Translations under genes and position numbers: made by a program
Notes under the pieces: generated by a model
Seen by the model: only the letters and a program-made list of their open reading frames with translations
The model's database searches: none
Told to the model about the DNA's origin: nothing
Shown: one piece after another, positions 47,109-59,929 of the stretch
Numbering within the stretch: position 1 is the first letter of the stretch
How the letters are laid out: each line of letters opens with the position of its first letter
Assembly: GCA_951799445.1 (NCBI GenBank)
Contig: OX637292.1
Coordinates: 1,925,296 to 1,989,295, forward strand
Length of the DNA: 64,000 nucleotides
Direction: 5' to 3'
DNA from: Pseudisothecium myosuroides
Lineage: Eukaryota > Streptophyta > Bryopsida > Hypnales > Lembophyllaceae

Positions 47109-48219
47109 ATGGCGTCCCCGTTTGTGCAGCAGAGGGTGAACACTCCTTTCCATCGCACCAGCTCTGGCTCTCCCCGGCTCCAGGCATTGGCTACGCACCG
47201 ATCTTCGTCCCTTACCCGGTTTGATCGCGACAACGTGGATGGTGCCCCTGATGCCGTGGCTGCCGAGGCTGCCTCCCGCGCTGCCATTGAAGAACTCGAG
47301 CGACAAAATCTTCTCCAAGTTTCTTGTGAACGATGCCACGCAATTTGCTAGCGAGGACCTGAGCACTAGATCTGCTGCGGCGTCCTCCGAGAAGTTGCAA
47401 GAGGGAATTCTGCTGCTGGAGCGGCAGCTACGCAGCGAAGTTTTCTTCGGCACGACGAGCTTCTTCAGCAGTTGTCCAGTTTGAAAGTAACCGAAGGTGT
47501 CCTTAACGTGGTGAGGGCTGGCGTCGAGAGCTTACAAGCCTCGACTCAGCGAGTGAGGGCCGAGATTGCGGAGCCCTACAAGCACATTAAAACTAAATCA
47601 AAGCAATTGGCATCCCTGCACGATACTGTGGAGCTTCTGCGGATGGTGATCCGGGTTCTGAAGCAGATGAAATGATTGCAGGACTTGATGGAATCGGGTG
47701 GCATTAATGTGGACCTTGCCAAGGCTGCTCAACTTTACTATGAGATCGAGCCCTATGAAAGGAAACCGATCTTGCTGGCGTGGAGGTTGTGGATGACGAG
47801 ATACCTTAGCTTTTGGAGATTGGGAATCAGATCAGAAGCGAAGCTATGAAGGGGTTAGAAAAGGGTATGGAGGCCCTGAACCAGGCGGCGGTGGGCAGCA
47901 TTTTGCAGGTGTACTACAACATGGGCGAACTCAAGCCTACAGTTGAGTCTTTAATCGGCAAATACGAAGGACTGACTGTCAAAAGTGAGCATTGCGTTGG
48001 ATATGAAGCCATTTCGGCAAGTGGTGGAGGGTCTCTTGGGTCCGGCGGTATGCAACGGAGTAACGCCTCTCAAGAGCAAGAGAGAGCTTGTGGCAACGGA
48101 TGGGAACCTGTTTGGATCAGCTGCATGGCATTGTGGTCGCAGTTTGGCATCTGCAGCGAGTATTGGCTAAGAAAAGAGATCCTATTTCTCACGTTGGATT
48201 CTTGGACGAAGTCGTGCAG
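47109..48219 (+). pseudogene. COG5: COG5 5' exon fragment, frameshifted
   Basis: COG5 is a subunit of the conserved oligomeric Golgi tethering complex for retrograde vesicles. From ATG 47,109: MASPFVQQRVNTPFHR; after a shift near 47,300, FSKFLVNDATQFA and SEKLQEGILLLERQLRSEV; after another near 47,445, SSLKVTEGVLNVVRAGVESL and RVRAEIAEPYKHIKTKSKQL; TGA at 47,673; DLAKAAQLYYEIE; IRSEAMKGLEKGMEALNQAA; LKPTVESLIGKYEGL; and finally WQRMGTCLDQLHGIVVAVWH with LQRVLAKKRDPISH. At least five frame changes and one stop break it. It ends at a splice-donor-like GCAG|GTAAGAG (48,219), and no further COG5 exon was recognised. Indel errors in the sequence are an alternative, but they would not explain the missing exons. 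Confidence 0.8.
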
Positions 48220-48229
48220 GTAAGAGGCT

Positions 48230-49015
48230 GCCTAGCTTTTCATGTGGGTGCGTTTCTAGTAGCATTTGGTCTTTCAGCGGTTGGACCAGTCGAATTGTTT
48301 GATGGTAGCCTCTGTATGTTGAAAGGGGGGTATTTCTTCCTAGAGAGCTTCGCAGGTGTCACTGCACTGGATAAATGCATCGACAATACCATCGAGAGTC
48401 AGTGGCCAAGTTCATTGCGGTCCTACGGATGCGACTTTGAACTGAAAAGATTAGCGCGTGGTCATGCAGGCTGGAGATTCGATGTTGACAGAACAGAGGG
48501 TCATTCTCCAAGAATGGCGTGAGAAATTTGTCGTCTTTCCATTCAGGTACACTGCTAGACTCAGGCCCCTTTTGCTTCGTGTCCAACGCACGGAGAGACT
48601 TTTGTAACTCCAAAATGGCTTCAACACTCCAACAATCCGTTTCAGCAGCCTGGACAATTGCAATGCATCAGTGGAGAACGAATCTGAACGCACATGAGAC
48701 GTGCAATTGAGGGTTATCAATGTCGAAGATACAAAAAACGTTAGGGCACCTAATCCCGTCTCCTATTGACTGACCCCTGTTACCCACAGCAACTCATTTC
48801 TTCCAATACATTCGATTGGTCTTCGGCGTATCGAATGTAAACATGACTATTTCTAAATTGCTCAATGGTCACTAACCGTCCAAAGGAAACCAGTGTTTGT
48901 CTACGATCCCTTCAGTAGTGATCTACAACCTCCCACTTGAATGATTGCATAAGAAATCATCACACATTGAAATTTGATCTGAAGAGAGTTTGGCACAAGT
49001 CTCTCCAGGGATCTC
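48230..49015. other. Non-coding gap between COG5 and PRMT3 fragments
   Basis: Short frames only. I could not recognise later exons of either gene. It may be intronic or captured DNA. Confidence 0.4.
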
Positions 49016-49017
49016 TA

Positions 49018-49500
49018 ACAAGTGGTCTCCCAGCGAAAGCACATTCCTACATAAAGGTAAAAAATGCTTAAACTGACGGACCGATCATCCTCGACCTCGA
49101 ATGTGTCCCCAACCCCAAAACCCAATGCACGAGCCAAGGCAAACTGGTTGAGAAGAAGACCATGCAAGCACCTTTGAGCGAATGAAGTGATCTTCCAACG
49201 AAATCACATTCCTACATACAGATTAAAATGCTTCAAATGACAAAACGAGCACCCTTAACCTCAAATGTGTCCCGTACCCCAAAACCCTAACGCACAGGCC
49301 AGCTGGTTGAGAAGAAGACAAATGCAAGCACCTTTGTGCGAATGCAGTAATCTCCCAACGAAAGTCCATTCCTACATGTAGGTTAAAATAGCTTAAAAAT
49401 GACGGAACAATCATCCTCGACCTGAAATGCGTCCCCAACCCCCCAACCCTAAAGCACGGGCCACGGCAAACAGGTTGAGAAGAAGACGATGCACGCACGC
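49018..49500. repeat. Three tandem copies of a 160-168 bp unit at the PRMT3 fragment's splice donor
   Basis: The unit contains GAGAAGAAGAC, GCAAGCACCTTTG.GCGAATG, TCTCCCAACGAAA and CGACCTCAAATGTGTCCC. Copies are centred near 49,151, 49,311 and 49,479. The last copy abuts the exon end at 49,503, so the duplicated unit includes the exon-intron boundary. Confidence 0.85.
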
Positions 49501-49502
49501 AC

Positions 49503-49778
49503 CTTTGTGCGAATGAAGTTGATGAGACGCAGAGTGTCGTAGAAATCCAGGTGCGCATCCGCTCGAAGCTTGGGAAAATCAAAGGAGTGCCCTTCCGAAC
49601 AGTGCTGGAAAACAGCCTTGGGTGAAGGGAGTTCAGTAAGGCAAAAGTGGGGTCGTGTGGCCTCGTCTTCTTCGTCTTCCTCCACTGTGGCGCCAGTTGC
49701 TTGCCATCCCTCCCAATCTCCAGTGTCTCCGTCGTCGCTCTCAAGTGCTGGTGGAAGTTCACGTGAAGACGCAGCCAT
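49503..49778 (-). pseudogene. PRMT3: PRMT3 first-exon fragment (N-terminal zinc-finger region)
   Basis: PRMT3 is a cytosolic protein arginine methyltransferase that acts on ribosomal protein S2. From ATG at 49,778: an acidic start (ALESDDGDTGDWEGWQA), then FCLTELPSPKAVFQHCSEGH and SFDFPKLRADAHLDFYDTLR with LINFIRTK. This matches the single C2H2 finger and following helix of PRMT3. The second cysteine of the finger (C-x2-C) is missing: CLTE replaces the usual CLFC. The exon ends at CACAAAG|GTGCGT (49,503). No methyltransferase-domain exons were seen downstream on this strand, so it is a fragment or the rest lies beyond recognition. Confidence 0.65.
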
Positions 49779-49871
49779 CGCTTGCGGTCTGCGGAGGAAA
49801 CGATTCTGGATGACGAGAAGAATGCAGGCGCTGTTACACGGCAATGGAACTCCACGCCCAAGCTCCTGATG

Positions 49872-49892
49872 GACCAGGGTTTTAGGGTTTAG
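49872..49892. promoter_or_regulatory. Telobox upstream of the PRMT3 fragment
   Basis: TTTTAGGGTTTAGGGTT, a plant telomere-type motif, lies about 100 bases upstream of the PRMT3 start codon. Teloboxes are common in promoters of plant translation-related genes, so this looks like the retained promoter of PRMT3. Confidence 0.55.
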
Positions 49893-49966
49893 GGTTGTAG
49901 AGGAACTGCTCTGCTCCAACAACCCTACCCACACTATATTGCAGCCTTCTTTATTGGCACTAACTA

Positions 49967-50742
49967 CTCCCTCCGTCCCGAAATAAATCCAAGGTTTCCA
50001 AATATACTTGTCCCAAATTAAATTTGGTGTTTCAATGGTTCACTAGTTCCATTGATTTAGCTATGCATACAACGACGCGAGTCTTAAAGCCATTCCAGAT
50101 TTCTAGTGATGTTCCAAGAGTTGATCAAAATTGCTCTATTGTGTATGCTACAACTCAAAATCACAGTAGAGATACAGAGAGACTTGAAAATATTCTACGG
50201 AGTATGTTTGAAGTTTCTGAGAATTTTTGAAATTTTAAATCTGCTGACTGATAAGCAGACATCGATGATAATGGTTGATTGTAAAACAGAATAGCAATCG
50301 ATTATACTGAAATCTCTACTCAACGAACTTTAGTTAGTGAGGCTGGTCCTCTCTGCCAAGTCCCTCGTTGAGTGCAGACTTACTTCCCAGGTTGTTCAGC
50401 ATGCACCTGATCAAAGCTACTTGACATAAAATTCCCGAAGTTGTCTCACAGGGCATCCTGGAAACTAAATTCAGAGGATGCCATCGGAGTTCACAACAAG
50501 AGCGCTAGTAGGAAATTGAACCATATTCATAGTACCGGAGCAACTCCAAAAAGGGTAATATTTTTCCAATTTCGATGTCTCTTTTCAACATGTGCCCTTT
50601 CATAGTTGACTTCCATCCTTTCATGCCTAGTGGGGTTGACTAGAAGCTACGATAATTGCACACTCCCTTGAGAATAGGAGCAACTCACACACTAATCTAG
50701 CCTTTTGTAAGAAACCCCGGATTTATTTCGGGACGGAGGAAG
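49967..50742. mobile_element. Stowaway-type MITE (Tc1/mariner), 776 bp
   Basis: Flanked by TA on both sides (49,965-49,966 and 50,743-50,744). The left end is CTCCCTCCGTCCCGAAATAA and the right end reads CTTCCTCCGTCCCGAAATAA in reverse complement; the match extends over 32 bases with three differences. The sequence matches the known Stowaway terminus CTCCCTCCGTCCC. No transposase is encoded. It is longer than most Stowaways. Confidence 0.9.
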
Positions 50743-50752
50743 TACTTAATTA

Positions 50753-53700
50753 GGAGCTTAGGAGATGGGTTTTGATGAGGATGTAGAGGCACGCCATCAC
50801 TGTAGAACCAAGGCAACATCAACACATGCTACTGAATGTTATGTAAGGTGAAAATTCCCCAAACTGTCAAAATAAGAAGCACTTCAGCGTAATTGCGGAC
50901 ACCTTTTTCAAGAAAACCAAGATGTGTGGGCCTTAGAGAATCTCAATAAATTCAACCACTTTTTTCAAGACACGACAACAACAAGATCCAGTCAAGGTAT
51001 GCCAAGAAAGAACTAGATATCTACAATGCCAAGTCATCCTATTGCATCTCTAACATCCAGATTTACACATTTAGTTGATCAAAGGGCTCACATTCAGTAG
51101 TAAGCGTTGTGGGCAAAAAATTCTTTTGATCAATTAATGAAAAAGTTACAGTGTTGCCTTGCAACTCGGATTTGGCATTATAACTGAGGTCCTGATAAGG
51201 CTCACATCTTCAATATCATTCGTTTCATTCATTCACTGAGAAAATGTGTTTAATGAAACGTGACTTCTTTGAGCTCCACCTACAGTAGACTTTATGAAAA
51301 TGTGCAGCAATTGCTAGGGGGTATTGAAATTATAGGTTGGCAAAATTTTAGGAGTCCTATGAAAAGTATGAGCGGCAAGTTTTTAATTTTTAAAAATCTA
51401 TTTTTAACAATGGACTTGAACTCTTAAGTTGCTTTTAGTACTAGAAGAAAATTGTGTTGGAGTGAACACAATTTTCTTCATGGGGTATAGTTTCTAAATA
51501 AGGCAAAACTACTTCTAAAATATAGTTTCTCCCTACTCTCATAGAAGTGAAAGTCGGAGAACAACACAACATTCAATTCATTGTGCTGCAATAAAAAAAA
51601 TTCTTTGGAATCTTTGGCACAAAAGATAAAGAAATATAACTAATACTTGAAACCTTGGGTGGAATACACAACCACTAATAATCTTTATTGCTTGCTTCCA
51701 TAGCACTACATATACACCCTCAATCCAATCACTCCACCAATAACTTCAAATTCCCACCTTCACTATAAAACACACACTCTATACCATTAACAAAGCCATT
51801 AAATTACACCACATACAGCATCCTACTCTACAAATGAAAAATCAAAAACAATCAAACATTCCCAAATCTATACGACCTACCTTGAAAACTTCTACTACAA
51901 TCAAGTTCCCAGTCTCTAACCTTCCTTTCTACCTAATCACTTATCCCTAAACAAATCTAGTCTCCTTTCCCTTCCTTCCAAAATAAATTAGTTAGTATAA
52001 AGTCTCTCTTTTTACAAAGGTACGTAGTCTAGGAGAACCATAAATGAACAAACTCTTTGGTAACCTTAAAGTGGTTGGAGTTATTTCTCTCTCCTCTTAA
52101 TGTATCAATGGCAAAGGCAATTTTGATTCTAGAAAACTCAAAAGTTCATTTCTTGCTTTTGACAAATCATGGAAGTTTGCTCTAATATCATGTCATCGTT
52201 GGTTCTAATTGGTTTTGCCCCCGATGGCTACATATGGATTCAAAACGACAAACATCAAATTCCTAAATTACCATTGGTGGTATATATTCCACATTTCCAC
52301 TACATTACTTTGGCACTTTTCAGGACGTACAAACTTAACCATAAATTGAAGATGCCAACTTTTGACCAAGAATGAACCCACCCCGGAACCCATAAGGTAG
52401 GAGGTCACGAGTTCTAAAAGTGTCCCCTATCTAAGAATGAGTGACATACTTCTTGAAATATCTATTACAGTCATTGGTGAGTTAGGTAAGCTTAAATGGT
52501 CCATTTCTGAACCTCCTACCTTAATGGCGAATTATCTTGTCTGCCCATTATCACATTCCAACGGACAAAAACATGCACAATAATTCAGATAAACTAGACT
52601 GACAAACAAATTCTGAATTTTCAATAATTCCACTAACAGCTTCCGAAAAGAATCAGTCGGTTTCTTCAATAACGTAACTACAGCTGCTATACACTGCAAG
52701 CCAAAATACACTTACTTCGCTGCAAGCCTAAATCCTCCACAAGAATCAGAGAATCAGAAAAACCATACTACGAAAAACTAACTTATAGAAACATCTGTAA
52801 TATCTCTTTGGGGGCTTATTGGCCAAGAATTTGCTATGTACATGAAAAAATTAGTTTCACAATTTTAGAATACGCTTCGCTGTTTGTCGCCGTCTGCGCT
52901 GTTTGTGAAGAGATGGAGAGCAGCAGCGACATCTTGAACGAAAGACACAAATAATGTCCCAAGCCTCTGCCTCCTGACTTCTGGAGAGGCCCAAGAAAAT
53001 CGTAGTGTTGTAGAAATTCTACAGAATAAATTGAATTGTCGAAAAAAATTGAATTGAATTGTTGAAAAAAGTTGAATTGAATTGCTGCACTAGTCTCGAT
53101 CATGTTGGCACTGAACATCCGGATAATGAGTTTCATTTCGTGATCCTCGGCAGGTGTATTATCACCCCATGGCCACCATCACTTGATTCCTGAAATTCGG
53201 TCTTATAATCGCTACCTCTGTACCCTTCACCCTGCCACAAACAGAAGGCACACCTTGCTCAGATACAGCAAGTGCTCTGACAACAGGCAAAAGCATAGAA
53301 TTTGGGACTGGAAAGCGTAAACATAATGCCTAGTTCGAGCATCAAGGCAATCGTGTCACTGTCAACGTTCATTTCGTTAAATTGGTGAAATTCCACAAAA
53401 CATTGGCACTTTTCAGGGCACGTGGCTTGAAATGTAAATCGATACTAGTTTTTAGAGCTTAATGCAGCTGAGTTTCACAATTTTTGACGCTCATAATCAC
53501 GCCAATTTAAAGAAATGGACGATTATCTTATTGACTTCTCACATGAACCATAAATCATAACCCTTTTACTTGATGTGAACCCTTCAACCAATTAAACAGC
53601 ACATACCTAAACATTCAAGATTCAACACTCAAAACGTACACTGCATACTGTTGCAGTACATCTAAATATTATGTGTTAATAGTCCAATAATAAAGTTGGT

Positions 53701-54199
53701 TCAAGGTTCAATGTTGATTTGGTAATCCCTACGTTATGTCCAGTATCCTTCTCAAGTCTTTCAGCTCTCAAAGGTTATCTAGTCGATGACAATAATTCTA
53801 AACCGTATACCAACTTCTTCTAGTCGGAGCCAATCTCATAATACCAAATCAGATAGTGTTCATTGCTAAGCCAGAAGAGGTTATAAACTCATACTAATTC
53901 TTCTCGTCTTCCTTCTAAACCACCCAACAGTGCAGATCTAGACAATCATCGTTCTGGATAGCAGAAAACGATATCCAAAACAGCTCTCCAGCATGCATTA
54001 GGTCTCCACAGTCCATCATATCATGCATGACTTCCCAAAACGTAAAGCAAAAGTGGAGTGCGTAGGGAGCCTTCTTTATTTACCTTCATACTCGCTCTCG
54101 CTCTCTCTTCCGTCCACTGCATTTGAGCGACGTGGTCCGCCTGCTCGGAAGGAAGAGCCAGAACGAAAGAAAGTCAGAAGCGTGGAGTCTGCTGTCACA
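50753..54199. other. Intergenic region without supported genes
   Basis: Short frames only, with no domain match or splice pattern. A GC-richer stretch near 54,020-54,190 borders the 3' end of the - strand coiled-coil gene and may be its 3' UTR. Confidence 0.45.
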
Positions 54200-57100
54200 T
54201 CACATGCGCTCCTTTAGGGGGGACGACGTGAGCCCGAAGGATTGCTGGAGCGGGGTGAGGGGCGCCGTCATGCGGGCGCTCAACGTGCGCTGCACTTGCG
54301 CGAGATGGGTCTTGACGGTGTCAATGAGACGCTCCTTGGAGTAGCCGGTCTGCTGGTGGTGGCTGGAGGCCTCCGTGGCTTGGGCTTGGCCTTCCAGGGC
54401 GGCCAGGCTCTGCGCCACGGCCTCAGAACGCTGCTGCAAGCTCACCATCTCCGACGGCAGCGCCTTCTGGCGGAACAGCGGGTTGTCGGTCACAATCTCC
54501 GCGGGCGGCTTTTCGGCGGAAGTCAAGCCCTGCGGAAAGCAACCCATCAGGCTTAACAAAGTAACTAACTGGCGTTGCATTGCATTGCATTTACCGGTCA
54601 ATAGAATCGTTCAGCTTAGGCTACCGGCAACTGAACTTACTGACCGAGTGACCGTTCCAGCTAAGTCACTTGAGTAAGAGCAAAGATCATGCCTTTTCGG
54701 CTACTTAGACTCTTGAGTCATGTACTCCGATAAAGAGAGCCTTTGAAAACACATTCACATTCACACTCACCAATGAGGTATTGATAATTCATAGGTTCTT
54801 TCCTCCAATTCCCGTATTGGGGCAGGTTGTTTCGGTCACCCAACGTACCGGATTTCAGTCACCATTTATTGGTGGTTAGCATTTCAGATCAAAAAGGGTA
54901 CGCTATTGGTATGTGACGTCAAAATAGGATACAGTAAGCCTGCAGTTCGATTTCTAACTGAACTGAAATCCTTAATATGACGTTCTTTAATATCACATCT
55001 TCTACTCTATCACTAAGCAAAAGGAACAAGTGTTGCCAGTTCTGTATTCTCACCATCATATTATGTCTTGTCCCAAGAAGTTGTATATATCTATGATAAG
55101 GAGTCTAACATGGGTGCAAAAGGCTCCAAACCACCGTCTTTATTCCAAATAATTTCTAATGCCACTTTCACGTCCAACACTTTTGATTGTCTCACAGACT
55201 TATAGAACTCCATCGATTATGACTTGGAAGTTTGAGTGCCTGTGTGTGACATTCATTTAAACCTCTAGGAATTGTTGTTTTATTGGTTTTTAGTTCTTCT
55301 TTTATACGGAGTAGTTGAATTGACGGGACTGGAATTGTACCATTTGTTTGGCGAAGTGGCCAACTTTTCCAGTGAGTGCTGTGTATCGCTTGTTCAGCCT
55401 CCCGGGAGAGATTTTGGGGATGGACGATCCAATTTTCGGAGTCACCGTCGCATCCGACTGGCTGGCGCACCTCCTGTCGATCTGAAACAACTGCTCTTCA
55501 ATCTTTCGCACCTCCAATGCCAGGCCCAGAACTTGAATATCCTCTCTTGTTTTATTGAACTCCCTCCTGCGACACAACACAAGTGGTCACAACAAAATCT
55601 TGAGTACAAGTTTACAAGCATGATGACGGATTGTGGACGGCCAGTTTCTGTCTGGACACAACATTATGAACTAAATTAGTTCTTGTAGGATCCCCTTGCC
55701 TCCCACAAAAGTACTGTTGGGAACTCACGAGGAGCCATTAGTAGAGATTGTCAAAGCAGGTCCATAGAAGAAGGTGATTTCACTTTCTGGAACTCTACAA
55801 GACTCCGGGGAAGAAGAATCACTACATTGTACCCAATTTGGTAGCAAACTTGCAAATCACAGAGCAAGAATTGCGAGGTTTGATATCTCCTACTGGCTAT
55901 TTCAGGAGAATTCCCTCTCCAAGAATCTCGGAGTTTTTCGTCCTTCAGGATACAAAAATTCCTTAAGGACGTCTTTAGTGGAGCTTGACAAACCATCCGA
56001 CGCTCAGGCGTCTCAGCAAAATGAATGAAAAATGTTTGAAGTGGTCTTTTTTGCGGTCAGATTTCCTTCCTTCTTACGATGCTCACCTTCTGCTCTTTAT
56101 CCTGTCAAAGAGGGGAGTCGCAAACAGAGGAGGCGACTTAGGGTTGTTCGTCGGCGACCTAGGGGTCACATTTTCCTGCTGAGAAGAAGGCGTGGTTGCA
56201 GTGAGAGCGTTCTTCTTAATAGTCTGGAGGACGCCTGGACTGGAGAAGCTCAAGACTCGAGGATCTTTGCTGGGAACCTGCATCAAGTGCCAAATCACAT
56301 TGATTACTACGGAGTACAACAATGCAGTGCAATGCCTTCCAAGCTGATCTGCCGAAGTGATTCGCTCTCTACTGATTTGCAACCATCACAGAGCGTGCGC
56401 AATCGACTCATTTCCACTTCAGCTTAGCTGTTGTAGTATCCGATCAGACCTCAGGATGCACGATTGATTGGTACCTGGAGTTCCATGGCCGGTGGATTCA
56501 CGGCCGTCTCAGGAGGCGAGTCCAGGAAATACTCCTTGAGCGTCTTCCTCCTCTCCCGCTTCCTTTTGCTTCGTGTCATCAGATCGGTCCTCTCGCCCTC
56601 TTCTGCTATCTCCTCCAATTCGGAGTCTGTTGTTTCCATCGGAAATGCGCCGTCGAGGTCGTGCTGCCGTTTCGAGTTCACTTCCGGATCGGCGTCTACG
56701 GATGCCATGCCCTCCTCAGACACCTCAGGAGCCCCGGAGTTTGTACCTAAAATGGAGGTAACGAGGTCAGAACCCTAAATACCGAGCTTTCAATCCTGAA
56801 AGCTACTTCAGTTGCCGGAAAACGGAATATCACCGTTCTCACAAATTTTTGATTACCTTCCACTGCGGATTTTTTAATTCTGTTTTGAATGACTCTGTCT
56901 TAATCTGAAAGTAAGATTGAAAGGTTCAAAATCGTCCAAATTGATGCTGAATTTGAAACTGGACAACGAGAGCATCCTGTTTTTTCGAGCCCGAGGAAAC
57001 AGCATCGAAGGGGAGAGAGGGAGGAGACGGCTATTGTTGCAGACCTGAGGTCGATGGCTCCTCGGTATGACCATGACCACGCGGCTGGTCTAAGGTTTCC

Positions 57101-59929
57101 TGCTCCATAGCTGAGCTAACAGGAGCTTCAAGCTGCACGGGGGTAGTTTGAAAGTCTTTGAACAGAGCGATCTTGGTGTCGTTCAGCTCCTTTATGGAGA
57201 TAGCGTGTCGCAGCAAAGACAGCTTTTTGCCGGAGTTCGAAACTGCTGTCACTTGGTCCATGAGTTCCTCCAGGCCGCTGTCATAGTTTTCATCTGATTC
57301 CGCCATTTGTTTTCGTACCTCAGCGATCTTACTAGCAAGTTTCTCTACCTCGCTGCAGGCAGTGCTTATTGCGTTCTTGATGTCCACCTCTTGAGATCCG
57401 ACTACTGAAATCGTGTATACTTTGTCAGGCACAACCTGCAGACAAAGTATGTGAAGGTTGAGATTTAAAGAGCATTTCCGAATTCTTCAAGCTATTTTAG
57501 TCAAATTTCCTCTTCATGTGTGCGTTTTCATGTTCTTACCGCTGGAAAAGAAGCTTCAGGGGTTCTAGTCGGGGTGAAGCGTTTCTCGTTATCGATTTGA
57601 ATTCGCAGTTGGCACAATTTGGCTTCCACAACAGCTAACATATGGTCCTTCAGCTTGAGCTCCTCTTCCGTATCCTCTGCAACTTTTAACAGAGTCTTTC
57701 GGTGCTCAGCTTCGACCTCCTCTAGTTTTCTCCTGTAATCGCAGAGAGTTCTCAAACGGTCAAAACGATTATTCTAGGGTTGTCAGCATCATTAATGTCT
57801 TATTTCTCGTAGAAAATTCGATTACTGAGACTTCCGGAAAACGTACTTGGCATCGTTCAGTTCTTTCTGCAGGAAAACCAGAACTCTCTGTTGAGTATCA
57901 TGATCGCTCAGCTGGTCCAGATCCATGGCATCGTGAGCAGGTGAGGCGTCGCCGTTCTGCTGCAACATCGTTTTCAGCAATGCATGCACTTCCTTGTCTT
58001 TCAATTCAACTGCTCTCTCGGCTCTATTCTTCTCCTCCACTGCGATAGCCAGCTTGTTTTTCAGCTCCTGGAGATCTGATTTCATTTTGCTGAATGAGGA
58101 CTCCATGCTCAGTAACTGCCGACGGAAGCTCTCCAGCCTCTGGTCTTTCAGCCGCATCTGTCTTTCAAACGCGTCCACCTCTCGGGCATGCCGCTTCTCG
58201 AGATGTTGCGCATGGTGAACCTTGACAACCCGGAGCCACTGCTTGAGCCAATCCTTCAGGGCCACTGAAGTCATAGGAACCTCTGATAGCGACACAGAAG
58301 CACAAATTAGTAAAGGCGTCTACAATCAAATCGATTCCAGCACCGATTTTTGCTTGTGTTCGCACGCTCACCTTGAATTTCAGAACCGAAGCCGTCAAGC
58401 TGCATCGCGTCCACTTCAGGCACAAAGGATTCAAGAAGCGCCACGAGGTCATCACAGTTCACAGACTCTCTTGCTTTCTTCCCTGATGAGCTTCGTTCTT
58501 CGTGCTTAGGTTTTCGCTTCTGGCTCTGTGCGTTCTGTGCACTATGAACCAAGATTCTTGCTTCCAGCAACGTCACCTTCTCTTCATAATCCTTCAGCTC
58601 TCTTTGGAGCGACTCTAGCTTGGTCATGTACATAGACCGGAGGCCGTGAACCTCCTCATTATGACTTCTCTGAATTTCAGACAGCTTGTCTAATTCAACT
58701 TTGCTGCCCAAACTTCGTCTTGTTCGTGGATCTCTCCCCGCTGGAACCATATTGCGTGCCCGCTCCTCCGCCAGCCTCTTCCACCGATCCTTCTCAGCCT
58801 CTGCGGCCTTCCGTTTGGATTTCGCCTGCGCAAGTTGCTGTAAGAGCTCCTCCTTGTCCTTTCGGTCATTGTTGGACCTCTTCATTAGCACAGAAATCAC
58901 CTCCTCTTTCTCGTTCACGTCCTGCTGGAGGCTCTTCAGGTTATCCAAAAGTTCCTCAATTATTGCATTCTGGTTCGTCTTCGCTACGGATATGGATTCC
59001 ATCTCTCTCCGCCCATTCTCAAGCTGTGACATCGCACACATCAGCTTATTCTCCGTCTCTTCGTACGTTCTTCTGACATCTGCGAGCGATTCCAGAAGCT
59101 CAGCGTTTTTCGTCATCTCTTTGGAAAGCTTCTCCAGCTTTCCAGCCAACTGGTTCCGTTCAATTTGATCAGCCCGTGCTTCCTCCGTCGCCGAAGCTAT
59201 AAGAAATTCCTTCTCACAAAGCTGGCCTTCCAGCCTCTCAAGCTCGTGTGCTTTTGCTTTACAATCTTCACATTCGTCCTTCCCGTCGTCTTTCTGCGGT
59301 GAGTTTCGGTTACGCAAACCAACAATCTCATCCCGAAGAAGCTCCACCTCACGCTTCAGCTTCCTCTTCTCGTTTTTCCAGGTCTGCTCATACGAGGCGA
59401 ACACCCCAGCAACTCTTTCATTAGCCTTGGCATCCTCATGCCGGGTTCTCTCCACGCTCGCAATTTGTGCTTCAGCAGAAGAGAGTTTCCGCACAAGTGT
59501 GAGTCTCTCAGCTTCCCAGGCTTCAACATCTCTCCGTGTTTCTTCATTGTCGTCCTTCACCTTCTGCTCTAGATCTTGAGCATTGGTAGCCAAAGCTTGC
59601 AATCGGTCCATAGCACTCTTCAACATGACTTGCAGGCCCAGTCTTTGAAGCTTGGGGCTGAGCTTCGCCTCAGGTGTAGCTTTGGTTTCCCGAATCAGCG
59701 CCCCGAGCGCTGCAAATGCGAGGGCCACACCGAAATATTCTCCAAGTATTGGCGATTGCTCACCATTCGAATCAGAAAGAAATTTCATCATGTAGTTATT
59801 GGGATGGGGCGTAAGGGCGAATAGAGAGGCCGCTATATCTGAATGATCATCGTGCGGATTTGAACTACTTGACACCAGATCCTCCATAGCTGCAGAAGAG
59901 GATTCTTCAGCTCCCGGGAACAAGTCCAT
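54200..59929 (-). CDS. Large coiled-coil protein of unknown function, 8 exons
   Basis: Inferred exons: 59929-58372, 58282-57847, 57732-57540, 57435-57045, 56746-56475, 56277-56087, 55566-55446, 54529-54200. Phases agree and sum to 3,492 nt, 1,163 residues, no internal stop. Residues 1-95: an acidic start and a short hydrophobic helix (EYFGVALAFAALGALI). About 100-780: nearly continuous Glu/Lys/Leu heptads, suggesting a long rod. About 860-960: acidic and basic, with RSKRKRERRKTLKEYF, a possible nuclear signal. About 950-1010: Ser/Pro-rich with SPPLFATPLFDRIKSR. The tail has IQVLGLALEVRKIEEQL and DNPLFRQKALPSEMVSLQQR. I do not recognise the family; a cytoskeletal, spindle or nuclear scaffold is a guess. 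The border of exon 7 is least certain (an alternative donor lies at 55,471). Confidence 0.75.

Noticed and set aside
46935..47453. 172-codon - strand frame
   Set aside because: Antisense to the COG5 fragment, which has clear family similarity on +.
55751..56028. Overlapping open frames on both strands
   Set aside because: They lie in the intron between exons 6 and 7 of the coiled-coil gene; skipping them keeps the phase, and neither shows a domain.
58686..59168. 160-codon + strand open frame
   Set aside because: Antisense shadow of the Glu/Lys-rich coiled-coil exon; Ser/Phe-rich composition is what the complement predicts.
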